Below are positions 1 through 7,800 of a DNA stretch of 15,846 nt, piece by piece. The number at the start of each line of letters is the position of its first letter. The stretch's first letter is position 1. The DNA lies in the NCBI GenBank assembly GCA_050050615.1, contig JASFTV010000045.1:1-15846 (forward strand). Reading direction: 5' to 3'. The notes beneath the pieces are model-generated. The model ran no database searches, was not told the DNA's origin, and was given only the letters and a program-made list of their open reading frames with translations. The stretch is from JASFTV01 sp050050615. Lineage in GTDB: Bacteria > Desulfobacterota > DSM-4660 > Desulfatiglandales > HGW-15. Both the position numbers and the translations under genes were made by a program.

Positions 1-714
1 GGTGATATTGGAGGCAAATACACCTACGATCAGTCTGCCTTTGGAAGATTCGAACAGGCTCTCCAAAGTCCTCGTCACCTCTCTTTCGCTGAGGGTAAAC
101 CCTTCCTTTTCAACATTGGTGGAGTCTGAAAGAAGGGCGAGAACACCTCGCTCACCGTAGTGAGCACACCTGACAAGATCTGTGGACTGACCATTAACAG
201 GGGTTTGATCAATTTTGAAATCACCCGAGTGGATGATCATCCCTGCTGGAGTCTCCATAGCCAAGCCGACCCCGTCCACAATACTGTGATTGACCCGGAT
301 ATATTCTACTTTGAAAGGACCGAATCTGGTGACGTCTCCTGCCCTTATTTTCTGTAGGGTGGCGCTCTGCAGCAGGTTATGCTCTCTAAGCTTTTCCTTT
401 AATAGCTCTATCGTAAAGCTTGTCCCAAAAACAGGTAGACTAAAATCCTTGAGAAAGAAGGGCATAGCGCCAATGTGATCTTCATGGCCATGGGTCAGGA
501 TGATGGATTTAACCTTTTGCTTGTGATCCTTCAGGTATTGGATGTCAGGTATAACCACATCCACACCAGGCATGTATTCTTCGGGAAACATCAGGCCAGC
601 GTCTATGACCAGGATATATTGATCATATTCCATGACCATCATGTTGAGGCCAATCTCGCCCAATCCTCCCAGGGGAATCAATTTCAGCATGGGAGAACCT
701 TTTGTAACGCTCAT
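1..714 (-). CDS. rnj: Ribonuclease J, N-terminal part (runs off the left window edge)
   Basis: Translating the minus strand gives an open frame of 238 codons that is still open at base 1, so only the N-terminal metallo-beta-lactamase part is seen. It begins with the family hallmark PLGGLGEIGLNMM, then DAGLMFPE, and carries the metal-binding motif HGHEDH at about residues 75-80, followed by VNHSIVDG and HSGDFKID. This order is that of ribonuclease J, a zinc-dependent 5'-to-3' exo- and endonuclease of RNA decay and rRNA maturation; the beta-CASP and C-terminal domains should lie beyond the window. Two starts are possible. ATG at 714 is preceded two codons earlier by an in-frame stop and has only a weak GAAAG upstream. 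ATG at 690 gives an N-terminus MLKLIPLGG and has AAAAGG seven bases upstream, so it may be the true start. The gene is divergent from ssb. Confidence 0.93.
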   Translation of the reverse strand, partial: MSVTKGSPMLKLIPLGGLGEIGLNMMVMEYDQYILVIDAGLMFPEEYMPGVDVVIPDIQYLKDHKQKVKSIILTHGHEDHIGAMPFFLKDFSLPVFGTSFTIELLKEKLREHNLLQSATLQKIRAGDVTRFGPFKVEYIRVNHSIVDGVGLAMETPAGMIIHSGDFKIDQTPVNGQSTDLVRCAHYGERGVLALLSDSTNVEKEGFTLSEREVTRTLESLFESSKGRLIVGVFASNIT

Positions 715-886
715 CGGTTATGCTTTCGTTTTGGATCTTTCTCTTTTGGTACGTCAGATCCTGTCTAAATCAGTCAAAGTCTTTGCAAGAAGCTACAGTT
801 CATGTCCGCACAGCATAATTTTTTTGAATTAACAGTAGCTTACATGTTCAGCCCTCTCCAGTCAATATGTAAATCACTTAAATGTC

Positions 887-915
887 TTGATCTGCTGAAA
901 TTGATTGTGATAATT
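887..915 (+). promoter_or_regulatory. Candidate sigma70-type promoter for ssb
   Basis: TTGATC at 887-892 is separated by exactly 17 bases from ATAATT at 910-915. This would start transcription near 922 and leave a leader of about 50 bases before the ssb start codon. It lies in the 259-base gap between the divergent ribonuclease J and ssb genes. No equally good promoter was found for the ribonuclease J side. The call rests on box match and spacing only. Confidence 0.4.
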
Positions 916-973
916 TAGCCCCCGTTGAAAACCCTTCCCTTCCACCCCTAATTTTCCACAAGGAGGTCGTGTT

Positions 974-1390
974 ATGGCAAGCATAAATAAGGTGATTCTC
1001 ATAGGGAACCTCGGCGCGGATCCTGAAATAAGATATACGCCTGGGGGCAGAGCCGTTGCCAATTTTAGCCTTGCCACACATGAACAATGGACCAGCAAAG
1101 ATGGAGAAAAAGGGGAACGTACCGAATGGCACAGGATCGTCGCATGGGCGCGCTTGGGCGAGATATGCGGAGAATATTTGCACAAAGGAAGTCAGGTCTA
1201 CGTTGAGGGAAGGTTACAGACGCGTTCCTGGGAGGACCGTGACGGGAACAAACGCTATACCACGGAAATCATCGCTCAAAATATGCAGATGTTGGGTGCC
1301 CCCAGGAAAGGTGCGGAAGCGAAATCCGTGGAAGAACGTTTCCCTGATGAGGAGCCTATATCTATACCGGATGATGATATTCCTTTTTGA
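974..1390 (+). CDS. ssb: Single-stranded DNA-binding protein
   Basis: The 138-residue product coats single-stranded DNA during replication, recombination and repair and recruits partner proteins. The N-terminal OB-fold (about residues 1-105) starts with SINKVILIGNLGADPE, followed by the conserved FSLAT and EWHRIV segments and YVEGRLQTRSW. A short acidic linker leads to the C-terminal tip DDDIPF, the usual docking peptide for partner proteins. The length is close to that of short bacterial SSBs. The start is well supported: AGGAGG at 961-966 lies seven bases before the ATG. It is the only plus-strand gene in the window and converges on tatA with 56 bases between them, where no convincing terminator was seen. 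Confidence 0.97.
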   Translation: MASINKVILIGNLGADPEIRYTPGGRAVANFSLATHEQWTSKDGEKGERTEWHRIVAWARLGEICGEYLHKGSQVYVEGRLQTRSWEDRDGNKRYTTEIIAQNMQMLGAPRKGAEAKSVEERFPDEEPISIPDDDIPF

Positions 1391-1446
1391 GAGCTGAATC
1401 ATTCAGGATTTACGGAGCCAGAAACTTAAAGGGCGGGAGGCTTAGC

Positions 1447-1641
1447 TTAGGTCTCGTTTTTGGTCTCGCCATCCTCTTCCTCTGGGGGGGTGATTTCCTC
1501 AGGCTTTTCATGCGTCGCCTTCTTAAAATTCTTAATACCCCTTCCTATCCCACTTCCTATCTCGGGAAGTTTTCCCGCACCGAAAATGATCAGGATGATG
1601 ATCAGGATGATGATAAGCTCCGGCATGCCTATACCGAACAT
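1447..1641 (-). CDS. tatA: Sec-independent translocase subunit TatA/TatE
   Basis: This 64-residue protein has the TatA plan: a short N-terminal membrane helix made almost only of Ile, Leu and Phe (about residues 7-20), the FGAGKLPEIG hinge, an amphipathic helix (GSGIGRGIKNFKKA), then an acidic Pro/Glu-rich tail. TatA multimers form the passage for folded twin-arginine substrates through the inner membrane. A good ribosome site (GGAGG, six bases before the ATG) supports the start. It follows the Cys-rich gene by 16 bases and is probably cotranscribed with it. No tatB or tatC is present, so the receptor genes must be elsewhere. The isoleucine codons create a short DNA repeat in the membrane helix. 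TatA and TatE cannot be told apart here. Confidence 0.93.
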   Translation of the reverse strand: MFGIGMPELIIILIIILIIFGAGKLPEIGSGIGRGIKNFKKATHEKPEEITPPEEEDGETKNET

Positions 1642-1657
1642 TTAAATCCTCCGCTGT

Positions 1658-2056
1658 TTATGAGTCACTGTTTATTTCTTCTACGAGCAATTTGAATTCT
1701 GGGGAAGCCACAAAGGCGGTAATTGCCTTCCGATAATTTAGCCAGGCTGACCAGATATCAAGCCACTCCTTATTGTGCCAGAAAACGTCTGGCTGTTTTT
1801 CACCCTTGGAAATGGCCAAGAACTCCTCATACTCAGCCTTGCAATCCTCGCACAACGTGAGTCCGGAGGTCTTTGCTGGAGAACCCTCCGAAGCTTCGGT
1901 CGTCTCGGGACGAAGTCCGCACATGGCACATCTGAAATGGCAGGAGGAGCACTGGATTATCTTCTGAACGGTTTCAACGCTTCCACGGTATCGTTCCAGT
2001 TGCTCCTTTTGCCTCTTATTCTCTATCAGCTCCTGCATGTTTACAATTTTTTTCAT
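1658..2056 (-). CDS. Small Cys-rich, possible zinc-binding protein of unknown function
   Basis: I do not recognise this 132-residue protein. The N-terminal third is charged and probably helical. It is followed by a dense Cys cluster, CSSCH then CAMCG (C36, C39, C43, C46), and by a separate CEDC pair (C69, C72), which fits a zinc ribbon or two small zinc knuckles. The C-terminal part is Trp- and Phe-rich (FWHNKEWLDIW) and may be helical. There is no signal peptide or membrane segment. AGGAA lies a few bases before the ATG. A good promoter lies upstream, and tatA begins 16 bases after the stop, so the two probably share a transcript; this does not prove a role in export. CSSCH has the form of a haem c site, but without an export signal zinc is the more likely ligand. 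Confidence 0.8.
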   Translation of the reverse strand: MKKIVNMQELIENKRQKEQLERYRGSVETVQKIIQCSSCHFRCAMCGLRPETTEASEGSPAKTSGLTLCEDCKAEYEEFLAISKGEKQPDVFWHNKEWLDIWSAWLNYRKAITAFVASPEFKLLVEEINSDS

Positions 2057-2199
2057 CTTGTTTCCTGGCCGGAATCATGGAAAAGTGGCTATTCCCTAGC
2101 GCCCTGCTTCAATGTGAAAGGATCCTGAGCTTTCGCTGGAGGAGAATCGGAATAAGGGGGAGAAAAACGGTCAAAGCGAAGTCTTGGCTTAATGTTCGG

Positions 2200-2228
2200 A
2201 TTCTATCAGTGATAAGGGTTTAAGTCAA
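2200..2228 (-). promoter_or_regulatory. Sigma70-type promoter for the Cys-rich gene and tatA
   Basis: Read on the minus strand, TTGACT (2228-2223) is followed after exactly 17 bases by TAGAAT (2205-2200). Each box differs from the consensus at one position, which makes this the best promoter seen in the window. It starts about 20 bases after the sucD stop codon, so the two downstream genes can be expressed independently of sucCD. The leader would be about 135 bases. No riboswitch fold was recognised in that leader. Confidence 0.6.
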
Positions 2229-2247
2229 GCTAGGCGCTTTCGTCTCT

Positions 2248-3123
2248 TTAGCCTTGACGCATCACTTCGATAGCCCTCTCACCCAACCTCCCAAGATTGT
2301 GGGCCACGGTTATCCCAACGGATTCAAGGGCCCTTATTTTATCCTCAGCCTTTCCTTTCCCTCCTGAGATAATAGCGCCAGCATGGCCCATCCGTTTGTC
2401 AGGGGGTGCTGTCTGTCCAGCGATGAAGGCGATGACCGGTTTATGCAATTCGCCCCGGATGTATTCGGCGGCTTCCTCCTCAGCTGAGCCGCCGATTTCG
2501 CCGATGATGACCACACCTTCTGTTTCAGGATCCTCTTTGAAAAGCTTGAGATGGTCTATAAAGCTGGTCCCGATAATGGCATCACCCCCGATACCGATAC
2601 AAGTGGATTGGCCAAGACCGGCTTTTGTCAGCTGATCAACCACCTCGTAGGTGAGGGTGCCACTCCGAGAAATCACGCCAATGCCTCCACGCTTGTGGAT
2701 ATAACCGGGCATAATACCGACCTTGGTCTTCTCAGGGGAGATGATCCCCGGACAGTTAGGTCCGATGAGGACGCAATTCTTGTGCTCCAGGAAGCTCGCC
2801 ACCTTGACCATATCAAGGTTCGGGATTCCTTCCGTAATGCAGACGATCACATCCAGGCCTTCGGAGGCGCTTTCCATAATGGCGTCAGCCGCAAAAAGAG
2901 GGGGGACAAAGATACAGGAGGCGTTGACCCCCTCACTTTGCACAGCCTCATGGACCGAATTGAAAACCGGAACCCCTTCGACCCTCTGGCCTCCCTTACC
3001 AGGGGTCATGCCGGCTGCGACCACGGTTCCGTAATCCAACATCTGTTTCGTATGAAATGCCCCCTCTCTGCCGGTAATTCCCTGAACCACCACTCTCGTG
3101 TTTTCGTCAACCAGTACACTCAT
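2248..3123 (-). CDS. sucD: Succinyl-CoA synthetase (succinate-CoA ligase), alpha subunit
   Basis: The 291-residue alpha subunit binds CoA and carries the phosphohistidine of the reversible succinyl-CoA/succinate reaction coupled to nucleoside triphosphate formation. The N-terminal CoA-binding Rossmann domain shows VVVQGITGREGAFH (about residues 11-24) and GMTPGKGG; the CoA-ligase domain contains GPNCPGIISP and ISRSGTLTYE. The active-site histidine is H247, in KRMGHAGAI. The length matches the family (E. coli about 289). The start is supported by GAGG seven bases before the ATG. It is downstream of sucC, but the gap of 198 bases is unusually wide for these two subunits, which are normally packed together; the gap is filled by short tandem repeats. 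Confidence 0.97.
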   Translation of the reverse strand: MSVLVDENTRVVVQGITGREGAFHTKQMLDYGTVVAAGMTPGKGGQRVEGVPVFNSVHEAVQSEGVNASCIFVPPLFAADAIMESASEGLDVIVCITEGIPNLDMVKVASFLEHKNCVLIGPNCPGIISPEKTKVGIMPGYIHKRGGIGVISRSGTLTYEVVDQLTKAGLGQSTCIGIGGDAIIGTSFIDHLKLFKEDPETEGVVIIGEIGGSAEEEAAEYIRGELHKPVIAFIAGQTAPPDKRMGHAGAIISGGKGKAEDKIRALESVGITVAHNLGRLGERAIEVMRQG

Positions 3124-3137
3124 AACGCAACCTCATG

Positions 3138-3186
3138 ATTGGTCATTGGAAATTCGTCATTTGTCATTTGATATTGGTCACTTGTA
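3138..3186. repeat. Degenerate heptamer tandem array 1 (ATTGGTC type)
   Basis: Seven successive 7-base units can be read in phase: ATTGGTC, ATTGGAA, ATTCGTC, ATTTGTC, ATTTGAT, ATTGGTC, ACTTGTA. It lies in the sucC-sucD gap and begins 14 bases upstream of the sucD start codon. The period is exact while single bases vary. Confidence 0.75.
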
Positions 3187-3211
3187 AGGGTTTGAGGCCT
3201 TCCCATCCAAT

Positions 3212-3229
3212 GGCACTGTAGGCACTCTT
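3212..3229. repeat. Two 9-bp units of the GGCACT family
   Basis: GGCACTGTA and GGCACTCTT follow each other directly. The same TAGGCACT core appears twice more at 3300-3330, at the 3' end of sucC. Confidence 0.5.
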
Positions 3230-3241
3230 TGATATTTCATG

Positions 3242-3276
3242 ATTCGTGATTGGTCATTGGCCATTCGTGATTAGGA
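3242..3276. repeat. Degenerate heptamer tandem array 2 (ATTGGTC type)
   Basis: Five in-phase 7-base units: ATTCGTG, ATTGGTC, ATTGGCC, ATTCGTG, ATTAGGA. They belong to the same family and have the same orientation as the array at 3138-3186, in the same sucC-sucD gap. Confidence 0.72.
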
Positions 3277-3299
3277 ATGCCTTCAGTTTCGACGACTCA

Positions 3300-3330
3300 A
3301 CTTTAGGCACTCTAGCTCACTTTAGGCACT
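3300..3330. repeat. ACTTTAGGC repeat pair overlapping the sucC stop codon
   Basis: ACTTTAGGCACT occurs at 3300-3311 and again at 3319-3330, separated by TCTAGCT. Read on the minus strand, the second copy supplies the last codons (AGT GCC) and the TAA stop (3324-3322) of sucC, so the repeat reaches into coding sequence. Confidence 0.65.
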
Positions 3331-4497
3331 TCCTGATACTTGCTGCGTGACCATGGCTGCCGCCTCCGCCATGGTTCGAGCCACCAGGAACTCGAGGTTC
3401 GAGTCTTCAAGTATCTTCCTGCCCTCCTCCACGTTGGTGCCTTCCAGCCTGACGATGATGGGCACCCTGATGTCGGTCTTCTCGGCCGCGGCAAGGACCC
3501 CCCTGGCCAGAACGTCGCATCTCAGGATCCCTCCAAAGATATTGATCAGGATGGCTTTGACATTCGGGTCCTCCAGGATGATTTCAAAACCCCGCTTCAC
3601 CATCTCTTCACTGGCGCCGCCTCCTACATCCAGGAAGTTGGCGGGCTCGGCACCAGCCAGCTTGATCACGTCCATGGTGGCCATGGCCAGTCCGGCGCCA
3701 TTGACCATGGCTCCGATATTCCCATTCAGGCGAATGTAGCTAAGGTTGTATTCCTCGGCCCTGACGTCAAGAGGATCTTTTTCTCGCGGATCATCAAGAG
3801 CGTGCATCTCCTTTTGCCGTATGAGGGCATTATCGTCGATGTTGATCTTGGCGTCTATGGCCACTGCCTTCCCCTGCTTTGTGATGACCAAAGGGTTAAT
3901 CTCAGCGAGAGAACAATCCAGGCTTATGAAGGTTTTGTGCAAGCAACCCATAATGGCGATCAGATCCTTCACGGTCTCCGGTGCGGGAAGGGGATCTAGG
4001 CTGTATGCAAGTCTCCTGGCCTGATAAGGCATCCAGCCCAAATTGGGTTCTACAAATTCTTTGAGCACCCGTTCAGGTGATCTCGCCGCCACCTCTTCGA
4101 TTTCCATGCCACCTTCTGGGCTGAAGATCATCACAGGTCTGGCTCTTGATCTATCGATCACCATGGCAAGGTAAATCTCTTGACCGATCTCAACGCCTTC
4201 CTCAACGAGAACTTGATTGACCTTTCTCCCTTCAGGACCCGTCTGCTTTGTGACCAATGGCGTCTCCAGGATAGCCTCGGCGGCGCTTTGGACTTCATCA
4301 ATTGCATGGACAACCCTGACACCGCCACCTTTACCGCGGCCGCCTGCGTGAACCTGTGCTTTGACCACCCAGGGTGGGCCACTCAGATTTTCAGCCGCCT
4401 TGACAGCCTCATCCGCCGACGTCGCGACCCAGCCTTGCGGCACGGGAATCTCGAACTTCCTGAATATCTCCTTGGCCTGATACTCATGCAGTTTCAT
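3322..4497 (-). CDS. sucC: Succinyl-CoA synthetase (ADP/GDP-forming), beta subunit
   Basis: The 391-residue beta subunit supplies the nucleotide-binding ATP-grasp domain and the succinate site of succinyl-CoA synthetase. The start MKLHEYQAKEIF is typical of the family. VVKAQVHAGGRGKGGGV (about residues 44-60) is the nucleotide-binding loop. Mg-binding AEINPLVIT and DAKINIDDNA follow, then GNIGAMVNGAGLAMATMD and NIFGGILRCD of the C-terminal ligase domain. Length is as in E. coli (388), with a few extra residues at the end. ADP or GDP preference cannot be read from sequence by eye. A promoter-like site lies upstream (4536-4565), and AGGGG lies nine bases before the ATG. The last two residues and the stop codon fall within a short intergenic repeat unit. 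Confidence 0.97.
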   Translation of the reverse strand: MKLHEYQAKEIFRKFEIPVPQGWVATSADEAVKAAENLSGPPWVVKAQVHAGGRGKGGGVRVVHAIDEVQSAAEAILETPLVTKQTGPEGRKVNQVLVEEGVEIGQEIYLAMVIDRSRARPVMIFSPEGGMEIEEVAARSPERVLKEFVEPNLGWMPYQARRLAYSLDPLPAPETVKDLIAIMGCLHKTFISLDCSLAEINPLVITKQGKAVAIDAKINIDDNALIRQKEMHALDDPREKDPLDVRAEEYNLSYIRLNGNIGAMVNGAGLAMATMDVIKLAGAEPANFLDVGGGASEEMVKRGFEIILEDPNVKAILINIFGGILRCDVLARGVLAAAEKTDIRVPIIVRLEGTNVEEGRKILEDSNLEFLVARTMAEAAAMVTQQVSGSA

Positions 4498-4535
4498 AGC
4501 CTTCTACCCCTGTGTATTGGTGGTTCAACGCGAGA

Positions 4536-4565
4536 ACCTTATTGTTTTTGGGGGAAGGTTGTCAA
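4536..4565 (-). promoter_or_regulatory. Candidate promoter for sucCD
   Basis: On the minus strand there is a perfect TTGACA (4565-4560), then 18 bases, then TAAGGT (4541-4536). The -10 box is weak but the -35 box is exact. Transcription would start about 30 bases before the sucC start codon. Confidence 0.45.
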
Positions 4566-4610
4566 GCTTTATAGGATATCTGGCGGACTATAGAATTGAA
4601 TTTGACGTGA

Positions 4611-4874
4611 ATGGGTGATGGTCTTGTTTTCAATCATAAAACAAACGTGGTGGGGCCTATAGAAAGACAGAATGTAACGCTTTCTCTGCCTGAAGAACTC
4701 TTCGAGAAGCATTTTGCAAGAAGGGATAGATGAATGAAGGCGGAGACGACTGAAAAGGCAGAAAGAGTGAGGGAAATCAAGCAACTGGTGCAGGCGTTTT
4801 GGGATCGGCATCGCCTGTTCTTTTCAAGTCCCTATCAAGCGTTGAGGTATTTTTTGAGGTACTTAGCCGTGTAA
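4611..4874 (+). pseudogene. Possible remnant of a ribbon-helix-helix antitoxin module
   Basis: Two short open frames lie in the same reading frame. The first (4611-4733, 40 residues) contains ERQNVTLSLPEELFEKH, which resembles the beta-strand and first helix of ribbon-helix-helix (CopG/VapB-like) antitoxins, then stops where the second helix should follow. The next (4734-4874, 46 residues) starts immediately after that stop (TGA then ATG), with GAAGGG eight bases upstream. It begins with a charged helical stretch (ETTEKAERVREIKQLVQAF) and then runs into the reverse of the uvrA 3' end. The picture is of a truncated, decayed module cut at the uvrA border. It could also be chance; the antitoxin match is by eye on about 17 residues. 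Apart from this and the sucCD promoter I see nothing else in the 337-base gap. Confidence 0.25.
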
Positions 4875-7800
4875 GATCCGTTTTGGTGTGCAACGATCTC
4901 CGGAGGGGATCCGGTTGCCACAACGCATCCTCCGCCATCACCCCCTTCCGGGCCGAGATCGATGACGTAGTCAGCCTCCTTGATCAACTCCATGTTGTGC
5001 TCGATGACAGCCACCGTGTTTCCCTGATCCACCAGGGCCTGAAGGACACCGACCAGGTTCTGGACGTCGGCGATGTGTAATCCTGTGGTGGGCTCATCCA
5101 GGATGTAAAGGGTGCGTCCCCGGGAGGGCTTGGCCAGTTCTTCGGCCAGTTTGATTCGTTGGGCCTCACCTCCTGAGAGGGTGGGGCTGGGCTGCCCCAG
5201 GCGGATGTAACCGAGGCCGATGCGACAGACCATGTCCACGGCCCGGCGAATCGCTGGAATGGCTGCAAAGAAGTCGACTGCCTCTTCAAAGGTGAAATCC
5301 AGGATCTCTGCAATACTTTTTGTCTTATAGGTGATATCCAGGGTCTCATGGTTGAACCGCTTGCCGTCGCATGCATCGCAATGGACATAGACGTCGGGGA
5401 GAAAGCTCATCACCACCTTGATGGAGCCGTGGCCCTTGCAGGCCTCGCATCGACCGCCGCCAAGGTTGAAGGAAAATCGCCCCGGCCGGTAGCCCCTTGC
5501 GCGGGCACGGGGCGTCATGGCCAGGAGCTTCCGAATCTCTGGGAGAAAGCCCACGTAACTGGCAGGGACGGATCGCGGTGTTCGCCCAATGGGGCTGTGA
5601 TCCACTTCAAGGACGCGGTCCAGGGCCTCCCAGCCTTCGATCCCTTTACAGGCCCCGGCAAAATCTCTGCGTTTCAACAGGCGATTCAGGAGCCCCTTGT
5701 ACAGGGTCTCCTTGAGGAGGGTTGATTTTCCCGAGCCCGAGACACCGGTCACACAGATCAGGCTCCCCACAGGGAAATCGATGTCGATCTCTTTCAGGTT
5801 GTGTTCCGTGGCTCCTAGGACTCTGAGCACGGGCTGGTTCTTGTAAGGACGGAGGTGTGAGGTCATCTCGTGAGGGTGGCCGTCAAAGAACGCACCCGTG
5901 ACGGAGGCGGAGATCTTCTTGAGCTCGGCCAGGGTGCCTGAACCGACCAGTTGTCCTCCAGCCTGGCCCGCTCCAGGCCCAAGATCGACAATATGGTCTG
6001 CTTCGCGTATGGTCTCTTCGTCATGTTCCACAACCAGGACGGAATTTCCCCGGTCTTTGAGTTCCCGCAGGGCCCCGAGAAGGATGCGGTTGTCGCGCGG
6101 GTGAAGCCCGATGGTGGGTTCATCCAGAATATAGGAGACCCCGGTCAAATTGGAGCCGAGCTGGGCAGCCAAGCGGATGCGCTGGGCCTCGCCGCCTGAA
6201 AGGGTGTCCCCGCTTCGACTGAGAGAGAGGTAAGAGAGACCGAGACGATTCAGGAAAGAGAGACGGGACAGGATCTCACTCATGATAGGCAAGGCTATAG
6301 GCGCCTCATCACCGGCAAAAGTAAACCTTTTGAGGATCTCATAGACGGCCTTCGCCGGTCTCCGAACGGTATCCCATATGGAGTAGCCGTGGACCTTCAC
6401 ACTGAGGGCCTGGGGTTTGAGGCGGCTGCCCTGGCACCTGGGACAGATCGTGGGCCTGTGATTATTTGACGAGCCGATGCGCCCCAGCCCGTCGCACCGG
6501 ACGCAGGCCCCCTGTCTGCTGTTGAAAGAGAAGAGCCTTGGGTCGAGGGGTTGGAGTCCGATGCCGCAGAGGGGACAGATCCCCTTCAGGCTGAAGATCT
6601 CTTCATGCCCGCTTTGGTCAATGAGGATGAGGTTCCCGCCCCCTTCCTGGAGGGCCTGCGTGACCATCCGCTGGAGGTCTCTGCCGGGGAGCCTTCCGAC
6701 TACCAGGTCAATGTTGTGCTCGTGGTACCGGCTCAGGGCCATATCTTCAGTCAGAGGCACGACCTGTCCGTCGATTCGGGCCTCCCTGTAGCCCTTCTTC
6801 AAGGCCCTTGCCAGGAGCTCTTTGTGAAAACCCTTGCGGCCGGCCACCTTTGGAGCAAGGAGCAGGGCCTTTCTTGACTCGTATCGATCCTGTATCTGAG
6901 CGAGGATTTCACCCGGGTTCTGGGCGCTCAACTTGCGGCCGCAGCCAGGGCAGTGCTGGGCGCCGAGCTTGCTGAAGAGGAGCCTGAGGAAGTGATAGGT
7001 CTCTGTGAGGGTGGCCACGGTGGAGCGCTGACTGGCGGAAGCAATGCGCTGCTGAATGGCGACCGTTGGGGAGAGCCCTGAGACGGCGTCCACTTCCGGA
7101 CGTTCGAGCACCCTCACATATTGACGGACGTAAGGAGCGAGGCTTTCGAGGTAGCGGCGCTGACCTTCGGCAAAGAGGATGTCAAAGATAAGGGTCGATT
7201 TTCCGGACCCGGAAACCCCGGTCACGACCACCAGCTGCTTCCGGGGGATAGTTAGGCTCAGGTCTTTGAGGTTGTGTTCCTTGGCCCCTTTGACCACAAT
7301 CTCAGGGGTGATTCTTGAGGAAACCGGAAACGGGGCCCCGGTAGATGCTGGCTCCAGACCGAGACGACCGTGGGTTTGGAGATATTTCTTCAAGAAAGCC
7401 CCGGTGTGGGACGTCTTGTGCCCAGCCACCTTTTCCGGCGGCCCGGCCACGACCACCCGGCCGCCGGCTTGCCCGCCTTCGGGTCCAAGGTCGATGACCC
7501 AGTCGGCCGTCTTGACCACGTCCATATTGTGCTCGATGACCAGAACGGTGTTCCCCCGGTCGACCAGTTTCTGAAGGGCGGCCATGAGTCTCCGGGTATC
7601 TTCAAAGTGCAGCCCCGTGGTCGGTTCGTCAAAGATGAAGAGTCGCGGCTGACCCTGATTCGTCCTGAGGTACTGTGAAAGCTTGAGCCGCTGGGCCTCT
7701 CCGCCTGAGAGGGTGTTTATGGGTTGGCCGAGCCGCATGTACCCGAGGCCGACTTCGGCCAGGGGCTCGAGCGCGTTGATCAGCGCTGGTTGATCCTCAA

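Noticed and set aside
790..841. Inverted repeat AAGCTAC/GTAGCTT in the ribonuclease J-ssb gap
   Set aside because: The arms are only 7 bp with a 38-base spacer, which is weak enough to be chance.
1391..1446. Bidirectional terminator between convergent ssb and tatA
   Set aside because: Only a 5-bp stem (CTGAA-TCA-TTCAG) with no T-run on either strand was found.
1585..1617. Short direct repeat (GATCAGGATGAT type)
   Set aside because: It is explained by the run of Ile and Leu codons of the TatA membrane helix.
1921..1951. CSSCH as a haem c attachment site
   Set aside because: There is no signal peptide, and the surrounding CxxC pairs fit zinc binding better.
3138..3276. CRISPR array in the sucC-sucD gap
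   Set aside because: The repeats are 7-base contiguous units without spacers, and no cas gene is present.
4569..4811. 80-residue minus-strand open frame between sucC and uvrA
   Set aside because: It overlaps the sucCD promoter region, has no ribosome site and no recognisable features; the plus-strand relic in the same place explains the sequence better.
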